In this document: positions 53,634-62,969 of the stretch, piece by piece | Layout: each line of letters opens with the position of its first letter | Position numbering within the stretch: the first letter of the stretch is position 1 | Origin: Gaiellasilicea sp963806955 | Lineage (GTDB): Bacteria > Actinomycetota > Thermoleophilia > Gaiellales > Gaiellaceae | Reading direction: 5' to 3' | Length of the DNA stretch: 64,000 nucleotides | NCBI GenBank assembly: GCA_963806955.1 | Contig: CAWDZG010000001.1 | Span: forward strand, 434,001 to 498,000 | The notes under the pieces: generated by a model | Told to the model about the DNA's origin: nothing | What the model saw: only the letters and a program-made list of their open reading frames with translations | Database searches by the model: none | Position numbers and translations under genes: made by a program

Positions 53634-54919
53634 TGCGTCGCCGCCTCTACTGCCTGCCGCTTACGGCGGCGTCTCAGTCCGAACAGCGAGAGGATCAGGA
53701 TGTCCGCGCCGACGAAGAGGACGACGAGACCCTGGATCAGCAGCGTCAGGTTCGATGCCAGCTCGGGCCGGAAGATCTCGGGGTCGAGGTTCCGGGTCGA
53801 CGTGCCTGTCGTCAGCGCCGCGAAGAGGAGCGCGGAGAGCGCGACGCCGATCGCCGTGTTCCGCCCGAGCAGGGCCACGGCGATGCCGGTGAAGCCGATC
53901 GTCGAGCCGAGGATGTCGTTGGTGTTCAGCCGGTACTGCCAGCCGACGATGTCGATCGCACCGGCGAGCCCGGCGAACATGCCGGAGATCGCCATCGCCA
54001 GGAAGTAGTTCCGGGCGACCGAGATGCCGCCGTAGCGCGCTGCCTCGGGGCTGAAGCCCACGGCCCGCACCTCGTAGCCGAGCGTCGTCCGGTTGAGCGT
54101 GATCCAGTAGACGACGAGCGCCGTGATCGCCATGAAGAAGCCGACGTGGAGTCCCTGGAGGAACGGGTCGCCCCAGAAGACCTTGAGCTTCGACTCCTCG
54201 ACGATGTCGTTCGAGACCGGCACGAACGGCTGCGTGTCGTTCTGGAGCGGGCCGCCGAGGCCGAACAGGAACACGCCCACCCAGACCGCGACCCAGTTCA
54301 GCATGATCGTCGAGATCACCTCATGCGCCCCGACGAGCGCCTTCAGCAGCCCCGCGATCCCGGCCCAGGCGGCACCGGCGAGGCCGCCGGCCACGATCGC
54401 GACGACGATGTGGAGGAAGCCGGGCAGGCTCGGGAGCGAGGAGCCGACCCAGACGCCGATGATCGCACCCACGAGGTACTGGCCCTGGCCGCCGATGTTG
54501 AACATGCCGCAGCGGAACGCGAACGCGACCGCGAGCCCGGTGAGGACCAGCGGCACCCAGATGATCAGCGTCTGCTGCAGGTTGAGCGCGGCGAGCGACT
54601 CGATGTCGTTCACCTGCCAGGGGAACCAGACGTGCGCGTCAGTGAACGGGATCCGCAGCTCGTGGCTGCCGATCTGGAAGAACCAGTTGAAGCCGGCCCC
54701 CTCGAAGATCGCCTTGTACGTGGTGAGCGGGTTCTTGCCGGTCGTGGCGAGGACGACGAGGCCGCCGATCAGGAACGCGAGGATCGTCGTCAGCAGCGGG
54801 ACGACGAGGCCACCCGCCTTCTGCGCAACCGCCAGGCGGACGGCGAAGCTCTCGGGATCGCCGCCGGGTGGCGGGCCTTCGACCTTCTCGCCGTCCCCGG
54901 GCACGACGGGCTCGCTCAA
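53630..54919 (-). CDS. ABC transporter permease, nucleoside (BMP) type, NupP-like
   Basis: A 429-residue permease with about ten membrane segments; FRCGMFNIGGQGQYLVGAIIG is a hallmark of the first permease in BMP-type importers. It has a cytosolic N-terminus of about 30 residues (MSEPVVPGDGEKVEGPPPGG). The start overlaps the ATPase stop. With the previous and following genes this forms a complete import channel. Confidence 0.9.
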   Translation of the reverse strand: MSEPVVPGDGEKVEGPPPGGDPESFAVRLAVAQKAGGLVVPLLTTILAFLIGGLVVLATTGKNPLTTYKAIFEGAGFNWFFQIGSHELRIPFTDAHVWFPWQVNDIESLAALNLQQTLIIWVPLVLTGLAVAFAFRCGMFNIGGQGQYLVGAIIGVWVGSSLPSLPGFLHIVVAIVAGGLAGAAWAGIAGLLKALVGAHEVISTIMLNWVAVWVGVFLFGLGGPLQNDTQPFVPVSNDIVEESKLKVFWGDPFLQGLHVGFFMAITALVVYWITLNRTTLGYEVRAVGFSPEAARYGGISVARNYFLAMAISGMFAGLAGAIDIVGWQYRLNTNDILGSTIGFTGIAVALLGRNTAIGVALSALLFAALTTGTSTRNLDPEIFRPELASNLTLLIQGLVVLFVGADILILSLFGLRRRRKRQAVEAATQ

Positions 54920-56442
54920 GCTGCGGCCTTTCGCCCGCCGCCGATCATCGCGACGCCGAGCTCTTCGTCGGTCACGCCGGGTGCGAACTCGCCGACGATC
55001 GCGCCCTCGAAGAGGACGAGGATCCGGTCGGACAGCGAGAGGATCTCCTCCAGCTCGAGCGAGACGAGCAGGATCGCGCGGCCCTCGTCGCGCTCGCCGA
55101 CGAGCCGGCGGTGCACGAACTCGATCGCGCCGACGTCGAGGCCACGCGTCGGCTGCGCCGCCAGCAGCACCCGCGGGTTGCGGTCGATCTCGCGCGCGAG
55201 GATCACCTTCTGCTGGTTACCTCCGGAGAGGCCGCCTGCGGGCGTCTGCGGGCCGCCGCCGCGGACGTCGAACTCCTTGATCAGTCCGGCCGCCTTCTGC
55301 AGCAGGTGCTTCGGAAAGAGCCAGCCGAAGCGCGACGCGGGCGGATGGTCGTAGTCGTGCAAGGCGATGTTCTCAGCGAGCGAGAAGTCCATCACGAGCC
55401 CTCGTCGCTGCCGGTCCTCGGGGATGTGGCCGAGCCCGGCGTCGAGGCTCTGCTTGCAGCCCTCGTGCGTGACGTCCTCGCCGTCGATCACGATCCGGCC
55501 CGCGTGCACCTTGCGGAGCCCCGCGATCGCGTCGATCAGCTCGGTCTGGCCGTTGCCGTCGACGCCGGCGATCCCCACGATCTCGCCGCCGCGCACCTCG
55601 AAGGAGACGTCCTTCACCTTCGTCAGCCCGCGGTCGTCCTGCACCGTCAGGCCCTCCACCTGGAGCAGCGGCTCCGTCGGCGTCGCGGCGCCCTTGTCGA
55701 CTTGGAGGAGCACGTCGCGGCCGACCATCAGCCGCGCCAGGCTGTCCTCCGTCGCCCCGGCTGCCGGCAGCGTCTCGATCTTCTTGCCGCGCCGGAGCAC
55801 GGTGATCCGGTCGGCGATGTCGGTCACCTCGTTCAGCTTGTGGCTGATGAAGACGATCGACTTGCCCTGCTCGGTCAGGCTGCGCACGATCGCGAACAGC
55901 TCCTTCGCCTCCTGCGGCGTCAGCACCGCAGTGGGCTCGTCGAGGACGAGGATGTCCGCGCCACGGTAGAGCGCCTTCAGGATCTCGACCCGCTGCTGCT
56001 GGCCGACGGTGATGTCCTGGACGGTGGCGCTCGGATCGACCGCGAGCCCGAAGCGGGTCGAGATCTCGCGGACGCGCTTCTCGGCGGCGGCGTAGTCGAG
56101 CAGCACGCCCTGATGCACGGGCTCGGTCGCGAGCACGATGTTCTCGGCGACCGTCATCACCGGGATCAGCATGAAGTGCTGGTGGACCATGCCGACGCCG
56201 TTCTCGATCGCCGCGCGCGGCGAGCCGAGCTCCGCCTGCTTGCCGTTGATCCAGATCTCGCCCTCGTCCGGGTGGTAGAGCCCGTAGAGGACGTTCATCA
56301 GCGTGGACTTGCCGGCGCCGTTCTCGCCGAGCAGCGCGTGCACCTCGCCGCGGCGGAGGTCGAAGTCGACGTTGTCGTTGGCAACGATGCCGGGGAAGCG
56401 CTTCGTGATTCCGCGAAGCTCGAGAACGGGCCGCTCGTCCAT
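54916..56442 (-). CDS. Duplicated ABC ATPase of nucleoside importer
   Basis: A 508-residue protein with two ABC domains. First: Walker A GENGAGKST, Q-loop HQHFMLIPV, signature TVGQQQRVEIL (degenerate), Walker B LVLDEPTAVLTP. Second: GVDGNGQTE (Walker A with Q replacing the usual K), signature LSGGNQQKV, Walker B LLAAQPTRGLD with Gln in place of the catalytic Glu. So domain 2 is probably a weak or non-hydrolysing site, as known for sugar/nucleoside duplicated ATPases. It energises the two permeases. A 47-base gap separates it from the binding-protein gene. Confidence 0.93.
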   Translation of the reverse strand: MDERPVLELRGITKRFPGIVANDNVDFDLRRGEVHALLGENGAGKSTLMNVLYGLYHPDEGEIWINGKQAELGSPRAAIENGVGMVHQHFMLIPVMTVAENIVLATEPVHQGVLLDYAAAEKRVREISTRFGLAVDPSATVQDITVGQQQRVEILKALYRGADILVLDEPTAVLTPQEAKELFAIVRSLTEQGKSIVFISHKLNEVTDIADRITVLRRGKKIETLPAAGATEDSLARLMVGRDVLLQVDKGAATPTEPLLQVEGLTVQDDRGLTKVKDVSFEVRGGEIVGIAGVDGNGQTELIDAIAGLRKVHAGRIVIDGEDVTHEGCKQSLDAGLGHIPEDRQRRGLVMDFSLAENIALHDYDHPPASRFGWLFPKHLLQKAAGLIKEFDVRGGGPQTPAGGLSGGNQQKVILAREIDRNPRVLLAAQPTRGLDVGAIEFVHRRLVGERDEGRAILLVSLELEEILSLSDRILVLFEGAIVGEFAPGVTDEELGVAMIGGGRKAAA

Positions 56443-56489
56443 GGCGGCGATCCTACTGCCCCGGGGCGCGTGCCCCTAATGAGAAACGA

Positions 56490-57542
56490 CTAACCGACGG
56501 TCTCGGGGATGTCCGTGACCGTGCCGTTGGCGATCTCGTCCTGGATCCGCTTCGCCTCGGCCACCGCGTCGGCAGAGACGTTCGGCGAGACCTCACCGAG
56601 GCCGACGGCGCCCGAGGCGACGTCGAAGATCGTGTCGGTGCCGCCGCTGAAGGAGCCGTCCTGAACGGCCTGGATCGTCGAGAACACGGCGACGTCGACC
56701 TTCTTGAGGGCGCTCGTCAGCACGTGGTCGCCGAGATAGCCCTGGTCGGCGTCGACGCCGATGCCCCACTTGTTCTTTTCCTTCGCCGCGGAAAGGGCGC
56801 CGAGGCCGCACTGCCCCGCGACCTGGAAGACGACGTTCGAGCCACGTGCGAGCTGGTCGAGTGCGACCTCCTTGCACTTGGCCTGGTCGACGAAGTCCTG
56901 CGAGTACGCGTTCAGCGTCGTGATGTCGGGGTTCGCCGCCTTCGCGCCCGCCTGGTAGCCGGCGATGTAGCGGTCGACCGGCGGGATCTTCTGGCCGCCG
57001 ACCGAGCTGATCACCTGCTGCGCGCCACCCTCCTCCTTGGTGACGAGACCGGCGAGGTAGCCGACGATGTAGCCCGCCTCCTGCTCCTTGAAGAGCAGAC
57101 CGCGCACGTTCGGCGGCGTCGACGCCATCGCTGCCTGGGAGAAGTCGATGATCGCGAAGTTCGTGTCCGGGAACTGCTTGGCGACAGCTTCGACCGCCTC
57201 CGCCATCAGGAAGCCGACGGCGACCACGAGGTCGTAGTCCTGCCGCGCGAGCCCGGCGAGATTCGGCACGTAGTCGGCGTTCGCCTTCGAGACCACGACC
57301 CGTCCGTCGATCCCGAGCTCGTCCTTCGCCTGCTCGAGCCCCTTGTTGGCGAGGAAGTTGAACGAGCGGTCGTCGAGACCGCCGATGTCGGTGACGAGCC
57401 CGATCTTGAGCGCCGGCGCGCTCTCCTCGGTCGTCGTGCCGCCGCCTTCGGCCTCCGTCGTCGTCGCGGCTTCGTCGTCTCCGCCGCAACCGGCGAGAGC
57501 GAGCGCGAGCACGAAGAGCAGCGCCATGCGGGCAAACCTCAT
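56490..57542 (-). CDS. BMP family lipoprotein (nucleoside-binding)
   Basis: A 350-residue substrate-binding lipoprotein of the PnrA/BMP family. The signal peptide MRFARMALLFVLALALAGCG has a lipobox (LAGC) with Cys19, then a Thr/Glu-rich spacer. The mature part starts LKIGLVTDIGGLDDRSFNFLAN (BMP signature) and includes VGFLMAEAVEAVAKQFPD, FKEQEAGYIVGYLAGL, IPPVDRYIAGYQ. The ATG at 57542 is chosen; ATG at 57554 is also in frame. It follows the second BMP gene but is preceded by a terminator-like hairpin, so it may have lower expression or be read through. Confidence 0.92.
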   Translation of the reverse strand: MRFARMALLFVLALALAGCGGDDEAATTTEAEGGGTTTEESAPALKIGLVTDIGGLDDRSFNFLANKGLEQAKDELGIDGRVVVSKANADYVPNLAGLARQDYDLVVAVGFLMAEAVEAVAKQFPDTNFAIIDFSQAAMASTPPNVRGLLFKEQEAGYIVGYLAGLVTKEEGGAQQVISSVGGQKIPPVDRYIAGYQAGAKAANPDITTLNAYSQDFVDQAKCKEVALDQLARGSNVVFQVAGQCGLGALSAAKEKNKWGIGVDADQGYLGDHVLTSALKKVDVAVFSTIQAVQDGSFSGGTDTIFDVASGAVGLGEVSPNVSADAVAEAKRIQDEIANGTVTDIPETVG

Positions 57543-57560
57543 GCCCGGGACCATAGCGAA

Positions 57561-57589
57561 AGGGGTAGGGCCACGTCGGCCCCACCCCT
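57561..57589 (-). terminator. Hairpin between the two BMP genes
   Basis: AGGGGTAGGGCC at 57561-57572 pairs with GGCCCCACCCCT at 57578-57589 with one mismatch, loop ACGTC. On the minus strand it is followed by CCTTTCG, so it may partly terminate transcription after the upstream gene and act as an attenuator for the downstream BMP and ABC genes. Confidence 0.65.
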
Positions 57590-57609
57590 CTCGCGAGGCT
57601 CGGTGCTGG

Positions 57610-58678
57610 CTAGCCCGTCGCCTTCGGCGGAGCCTGCGGGATGCCCTTGATCTTGCCGCTGACGATCTGCTTGCGGATCGACTCGACGGCCTTCGCCCAA
57701 GACGGCTGCGCCTTCTTGGAGATCTTGCCGTAGCCGACGCCGTCGTTCTTGACGGTGAAGATGGCGTTGAAGTTCGTGCGGAACTTCGCGACCGTTCGCC
57801 TTCGCCACCTCGATCGACTTGTACACGGCCACGTCGACCTTCTTCGTCGCGCTCGTGAGCACGTGCGTGCCGAGGTAGCCCTGGTCGGCGTCGACGCCGA
57901 TGCCCCAGACCTTCTTCTCCTTGGCTGCGCTGAGGACGCCGAGGCCGCACTGGCCCGCGACCTGGAACACGACCGTGGCACCGGCGGCGATGTGGTTGAG
58001 CGCCTGCTCCTTGCACTTCGCCTGGTCGACGAAGTCCTGGGAGTAGCTGTGCCGCACCTTCACCCGCGACCAGCCCTTCTTGGCGCCGGCGTAGTACCCG
58101 GCGATGAAGCGGTCGACCGGCGGGATCTTCAGGCCGCCGACGGCGGCGACGACACCCGCGCTGTTGGGCCGGTTCTTGGCGGCGAGCGCCGCGAGGTAGC
58201 CGGCGAGATACCCGGCCTCCTGCTCCTTGAAGAGCAGGCCGCGGATGTTCGTCGGCTTGGGACCCTTCGTGAAGTCCTTCGCTGCACCCGAGTTGTCGAT
58301 GATCGCGAACTTCGTCTTCGGGAAGCGGTTGGCGACCTGCGCCGTCGCATCGCCCATCAGGAAGCCGACCGAGATGACGAGGTTGTAGCCACCCCGTGCG
58401 GCCGCCGAGAGGTTCGGGACGTAGTCGGCGTTGGACTTCGAGATGAACACCCGGCCCTGGACGCCGAGCTTCTTCTTGGCGTCTTGCAACCCCTTGTTCG
58501 CCAGGAAGTTGAACGAGCGGTCGTCGAGACCGCCGATGTCGGTGACGAGCGCGACCTTGAACGCGGCCGGAGCGGCCACGACATCGGATTTCGCGGTGGC
58601 TGCACCGGCGCCGAGCGCCAGCGTCAGGACCGCGATCAGCGCCGCCGCCGCAAGCGGCATGAACGTACGTACTTTCAC
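57610..58678 (-). CDS. BMP family substrate-binding protein, second copy (apparent frameshift)
   Basis: A paralogue of the downstream BMP lipoprotein, about 356 codons. It has a conventional signal peptide ending AGAATAKS with no lipobox Cys, unlike its neighbour, so it may be secreted or use another anchor. FKVALVTDIGGLDDRSFNFLAN and later motifs are almost identical in pattern. The frame shifts near 57793: KSIEVAKAN continues as VAKFRTNFNAIFTVKNDG in the next frame. A surplus base is implied. GTG 58678 has an AAGGAGGG ribosome binding site. The pair could bind different nucleosides. Confidence 0.9.
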
Positions 58679-58766
58679 TTACCCTCCTTGGAAGACAGAA
58701 AGACTTACCGCCGAACTTGGACGCTTGATTAGACCGCAAGTTGGCGGCAAATGGAAGGGCGGGCCG

Positions 58767-60963
58767 CTACGGGGCCGTGACGAACCGCTCGAGCTCGGCC
58801 TCGTCCACGAGCACCCGGCGGGGCTTGGAGCCCTCGTAGCCGGAGATGATCCCGCGCCGCTCGAGCATGTCGACAAGGCGGCCGGCACGTGTGTACCCCA
58901 CGCGCAGCCGCCGCTGGAGGAGCGAGACCGAGGCGGTCTGCGTCTGGACGACGATCTCGATCGCCTTGTCGAGCAGCGGATCCTCGTCCGGGTCGAACTC
59001 GCCGTCGTGCTCGTCGGAGTCCTCGAACGCGCCCTCGGGAGCTTCCAGCAGCGTCTCGTCGAGCTCCTGCTCGCGCTGGTGGCGACACTGCTCGACGACG
59101 AGGTTGACCTCGTCCTCGGAGACGTACGCACCCTGGACTCGCTGGAGCCGGCTCGTGCCGAGCGGCTTGAAGAGCATGTCACCCTGGCCGAGCAGGCTCT
59201 CCGCCCCGGCGCCGTCGAGGATCACGCGGGAGTCGGTCTGGCTGGAGACCGCGAAGGCGATCCGGCTGGGGACGTTCGCCTTGATCATCCCGGTGATCAC
59301 GTCGACGGACGGCCGCTGCGTGGCGAGCACGAGGTGGATCCCGACGGCGCGCGACTTCTGCGCCAGCCGGATGATCGCGTCCTCGACGGCCTGCGGGCTG
59401 ATCATCATCAGGTCGGCGAGCTCGTCGATCACGACGAGGAGATACGGCAGCGTGTCCTCGCCGCGGGCGCGGAAGGCGCGGTTCGCCTCCGGCAGGTTGC
59501 GGGCGCGCACGACCGAGAGGCGCTCGTAGCGGCGCTCCATCTCCGCGACGACGTTGGTCAGGACCGCGCTCGCCTCCTTCGGGCTCGAGACGACCGGCGT
59601 CAGCAGGTGCGGGATCGACTCGTAGTAGTTGAGCTCGATCCGCTTCGGGTCGATCAGGATCATGCGCACCTCGTCCGGCGTCGAGCGGAGCAGGATCGAG
59701 GTCAGGATCGTGTTGATGCAGCCCGACTTGCCCGAGCCGGTGGTGCCGGCGATCAGGATGTGCGGCATCCGGGCGAGATCCGCCCACACGGAGTTCCCCG
59801 AGATGTCCTTCCCGAGCCAGACGGCCAGCGGGCTCGCGCTCGAGGGCAGGTCGTCGTAGATGTCGCCGAGGGTGACGATCTTCGGCGCGAGGTTCGGCAC
59901 CTCGACACCGACCGCCTGCTTGCCCGGGATCGGCGCCAGGATGCGGATCTCGGTCGTCGCGAGCGCATAGGAGAGGTCGTCCTTGAGCGCCGCCACCTTC
60001 GAGACCTTCGTGCCCGGCGCGAGCTGGAGCTCGTAGCGGGTCACGCGCGGCCCGGCGATCTGCCCGACGATCGTCGCCTCGACGCCGAAGTGCGCGAGCG
60101 CGGTCACGAGCGTCTCGGCGGTGCGCTGGTCGGCGCCGCTGACGCCCTTCGGGACGGCCGGGGACGTCCTCAGGACGGCGCGGTCGGGGAGCACGTACTC
60201 GCCCTCGGCGCGGGGCACGTCGAAGAGGGCGCCCTGCTCCTCTGTCGGATCGTCCTGGTCGACGAGCAGCGGCGGCGGCTCGGACAGGCCCTCCGAGATC
60301 ACGTCGGGGTAGTCGTGGACGACGTCGACGGGCGGTTCGTGCTGTGCGAGCGCGGGCGGCGGCCCCTCGAGCATAGTTGCTCTGAGCAACTTTCTCCCTG
60401 GTCGCGCGGCTGCGGGCGGCGCTCGCACCGCGGCGGAGGTGCTCGTGCGAGCGGCGGAGGATGGCGCCGTACGACGCGCCCGAGAGCAGCAGCCCGCCGG
60501 CGAGCAGCGCGGTCAGGCCGACGAGCAGCGAGCCGGTCGAGCCGAGCAGCTTCGCGAGGCCGCCGCCGAGCATCCGCCCGACGAAGCCGCCGTGCTCCGA
60601 GCCGAGCGTCACCATCAGGCCCGTCAGCGAGACGGCGAGGCCCGTGCGGAAGGGGTTGACGTCCAGGAGCGCGCTGCGGAAGAGCATCAGCCCGCCGACG
60701 ACGACGAGCGCGGCCGGGGCCGCGTAGGCCGCCGAGCCGAGCAGGTCGCGCAGGCCCGCCTCGACCTTCTCGCCGACCACGCCCCCCGCCCAGCCGAGGT
60801 AGAGGAGCGAGGAGAGGAAGAGCCCGACCGCTGTGAGGCCGAGCCCGATCAGCTCCGGATGCTCGTGACCGGCGCGGGCGCGGCGCTTCTTCTTCGTCGT
60901 CCGCTTCTTCACGCGCGAGGGCGTGCGCGGGCGCAGGGGTCGCTTCTTCGTCCGCGCGGGCAT
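58767..60963 (-). CDS. ftsK: DNA translocase FtsK/SpoIIIE (apparent frameshift)
   Basis: About 732 codons. A Lys/Arg-rich N-terminus, about four membrane helices (IGLGLTAVGLFLSSLLYLGWAG and others), then the motor: alpha domain with GVEATIVGQIAGPRVTRYEL, RecA-like beta domain with GTTGSGKS (Walker A) and VVIDELADLMM (Walker B), and a C-terminal winged-helix gamma domain (ASVSLLQRRLRVGYTRAGRLVDML) for KOPS recognition. The N- and C-parts meet near 60390 in different frames; one surplus base suffices. It segregates chromosomes at division. ATG 60963. Confidence 0.95.
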
Positions 60964-60988
60964 GAGCCGCGTTTCGACGCGCCTGGCG

Positions 60989-61159
60989 TCAGCCCTTCCG
61001 CGACACGCGCAGCGACCAGCCGAGCAGCACGAGCCCACCGAGCGCGAGCGGAAGCCCCAGAGGTTGCGATCGAGCGTCGCGACGGCGCCGACGCCGAGCG
61101 CGAGCGCACCGACGGCGGCGACGACGACGTAGCAGCGTTCCGGGCGGGAAGCGGCTCAT
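60989..61159 (-). CDS. Small membrane protein (disrupted by apparent indels)
   Basis: Beginning at ATG 61159 (MSRFPP), then RCYVVVAAVGALALGVGAVATLDRNL in a second frame, then LPLALGGLVLLGWSLRVSRKG in a third frame to TGA at 60989. Two single-base changes (near 61143 and 61065) would give a two-helix protein of about 57 residues. No family. It lies between ftsK and the nucleoside hydrolase gene in the most indel-rich part of the window. Confidence 0.45.
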   Translation of the reverse strand: MSRFPPGTLLRRRRRRRCARARRRRRRDARSQPLGLPLALGGLVLLGWSLRVSRKG

Positions 61160-62070
61160 CCGTAGCGTCGCGATCCGCTCGAGCAGCAGGCCGAAGGAAG
61201 CCGTCGCCGTCGATGCCGACGCCGACGTGGGCGTTCTCGGGCCGGTCGGTGCGGTGCCAGCGGTCGCCGACGGTCCGCCCGCGGCAGCAGCTCGGACTCG
61301 AGCTCGATCTCGACGTTCATCCGCTCGGTCGTCACGAGCCCGGGCCGGAACGCGTGCGCGAGCGCGACGGCGTCGTGGATCGGCGCGCCGTCCCAGCCGT
61401 ACGTCCTCGCGTGGTAGAGCTTGAAGAACTCGACCAGCTCGGCGACGAACGTGCCGACGCGACCGGCGGCAGCGGAAGCGCTCCGCCCAGGCCGGCGTCA
61501 GCAGGGCGGCGTGCGTGACCTCGAGCCCGATCATCGTCACGTCGAGCCCGGAGGCGAAGACTCGTGCGGCAGCCTCCGGGTCGGCCCAGATGTTGAACTC
61601 GGCCGCGGGCGTCATGTTCCCCTCGGCGATCGCGCCGCCCATCAGCACGATCCGTGGCGGGCCGGATGCCGCGGTCGAGCGCCAGCGCGACGTTCGTGAG
61701 CGGGCCGACCGGGACGAGGACGGTCTCCGGGGTCACGTGCTCGACGAGGAAGTCGACGGCGTGCTGCTCGACCGGCTCGGAGGCGCGCTGCGGGCAGGTC
61801 CGGCCCGTCGAGGCCGCTCTCGCCGTGGACGTGGTCGGCGACGCGGAGGTCGCGCACGAGCGGCCGGTCGGCGCCCATCGCGACCGGCACGTCCGTGCGC
61901 CCCACGAGCGCGAGCACGCGCAGCGCGTTGTCGGTCGTCTTCTCGAGCGTCTGGTTGCCGTGCGTCGTCGTCACGCCGACGAGCTCGATCTCCGGGCTCG
62001 CGAGCGCGAGCAGCAGCGCGATCGCGTCGTCGTGCCCGGGGTCGCAGTCGAGGATGACGGGGATCGTCAC
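61157..62070 (-). pseudogene. Inosine-uridine nucleoside hydrolase, at least four apparent indels
   Basis: A ribonucleoside N-hydrolase (IUNH family) that would split nucleosides into base and ribose. DCDPGHDDAIALLLAL at the N-terminus carries the Ca2+-binding aspartates. Family blocks then appear in several frames: TPETVLVPVGPLTNVALAL, LMGGAIAEGNMTPAAEFNIWADPEAA, FVAELVEFFKLYHARTYGW, GAPIHDAVALAHAFRPGLV, and FGLLLERIATLR. Frame changes are inferred near 61795, 61660, 61475, 61285 and 61205. This may be a true decaying gene or poor assembly. It is overlapped by ribokinase (ATGA), as expected in a nucleoside utilisation operon. Confidence 0.82.
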
Positions 62071-62879
62071 GACGCGAGTATCTCGTCCACTTCGGCTGCC
62101 GTGGGCAGCGAGGGCTGCGCGCCGAAGCGGGAGGCGGCGAGCGCACCCGCGGCGCAGGCACGGCGGAGCGACTCCTCCCGCCCGCGGCCCTCGAGCAGCG
62201 AGACGAGCAGGCAGGCGGTGAAGGCGTCGCCGGCGGCGGTGCCGTCGACGGCGTCGACGGCAGGCGGCTCGGCGCGGGCGACCTCCACCCCGTCCTCGAG
62301 CAGAACGGCGCCCTCGGCTCCCAGCGTGAGCGCGACGAGCCCGTCCCGGCGGCGCAGCGCCTCGAGCTCGTAGCGGTTGACGACCGTGAGGTCGGCGTCG
62401 ACGTCGACGGGCCGCGCGGGCGCCGCATTCAGGCAGAAGAGACCCGTCGACTGCTCCCAGGCACTCCGGACGGCCGCGTCCGGCACCTCGAGCTGGCAGA
62501 GGACGGCGTCGTGCTCAGGCAACTCGACCGCACCGAGCAACCCGTTCGCGCCGGGTGCGACCGCGATCTGGTTCTCACCCGCGGCGTCGACGAGGATGAG
62601 CGCCACTCCGGTCGGTGCGTCGACGTGGCTCGCGGCGACGGTCAGCCTGTCCTCAACCGGCAGCGCTTCGTCGGCAAACGCGTCGCCGCCGACGGCGCAG
62701 ACGAGCGTGACCTCGGCCCCGAGCCGGGCGCACGCGACGGCCTGATTCGCCCCCTTCCCGCCCTTGACGCGCGCGAAGGTGGCATCCGTCACGGTCTCCC
62801 CCGCCCGCGGCAGCCGTTCGACGCGAGCGACGAGGTCGAGGTTCACCGACCCCACCACCGTGATCCGTGGCGGGCTCAC
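62067..62879 (-). CDS. rbsK: Ribokinase (PfkB family)
   Basis: A 270-residue PfkB kinase. VVGSVNLDLVARVERLP at the start, the GGKGANQAVACARLGA substrate-binding motif, and the anion-hole/catalytic DGTAAGDAF (usually D-T-x-GAGD, here A for the first G) near residue 225. It phosphorylates ribose (or deoxyribose) with ATP. Start GTG 62879; its stop overlaps the nucleoside hydrolase start, so ribose released by the hydrolase can be fed straight in. Slightly short compared with the typical 300. Confidence 0.92.
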   Translation of the reverse strand: MSPPRITVVGSVNLDLVARVERLPRAGETVTDATFARVKGGKGANQAVACARLGAEVTLVCAVGGDAFADEALPVEDRLTVAASHVDAPTGVALILVDAAGENQIAVAPGANGLLGAVELPEHDAVLCQLEVPDAAVRSAWEQSTGLFCLNAAPARPVDVDADLTVVNRYELEALRRRDGLVALTLGAEGAVLLEDGVEVARAEPPAVDAVDGTAAGDAFTACLLVSLLEGRGREESLRRACAAGALAASRFGAQPSLPTAAEVDEILAS

Positions 62880-62885
62880 CCGACT

Positions 62886-62907
62886 TTGTGTCTGATAGAC
62901 ACAAGCG
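62886..62907. repeat. Palindromic repeat copy 1 (TTGTGTCT-GAT-AGACACAA)
   Basis: A perfect 8-bp inverted repeat followed by GCG, located 7 bases upstream of the ribokinase GTG. The 22 bases recur with one mismatch at 62946-62967 (copy 2). Confidence 0.75.
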
Positions 62908-62940
62908 CTTTTCGACCCACGCAACCGTGCGGGTTTGCGC

Positions 62941-62969
62941 GGCGCTTGTGACTGATAGACACAAGCGCC
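62941..62969. repeat. Palindromic repeat copy 2 (GGCGCTTGTG ... CACAAGCGCC)
   Basis: Perfect 10-bp arms 62941-62950 and 62960-62969 around ACTGATAGA. It lies one base away from the stop codon of the upstream gene. Together with copy 1 it brackets a 37-base spacer, the ribokinase promoter region. Confidence 0.75.
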
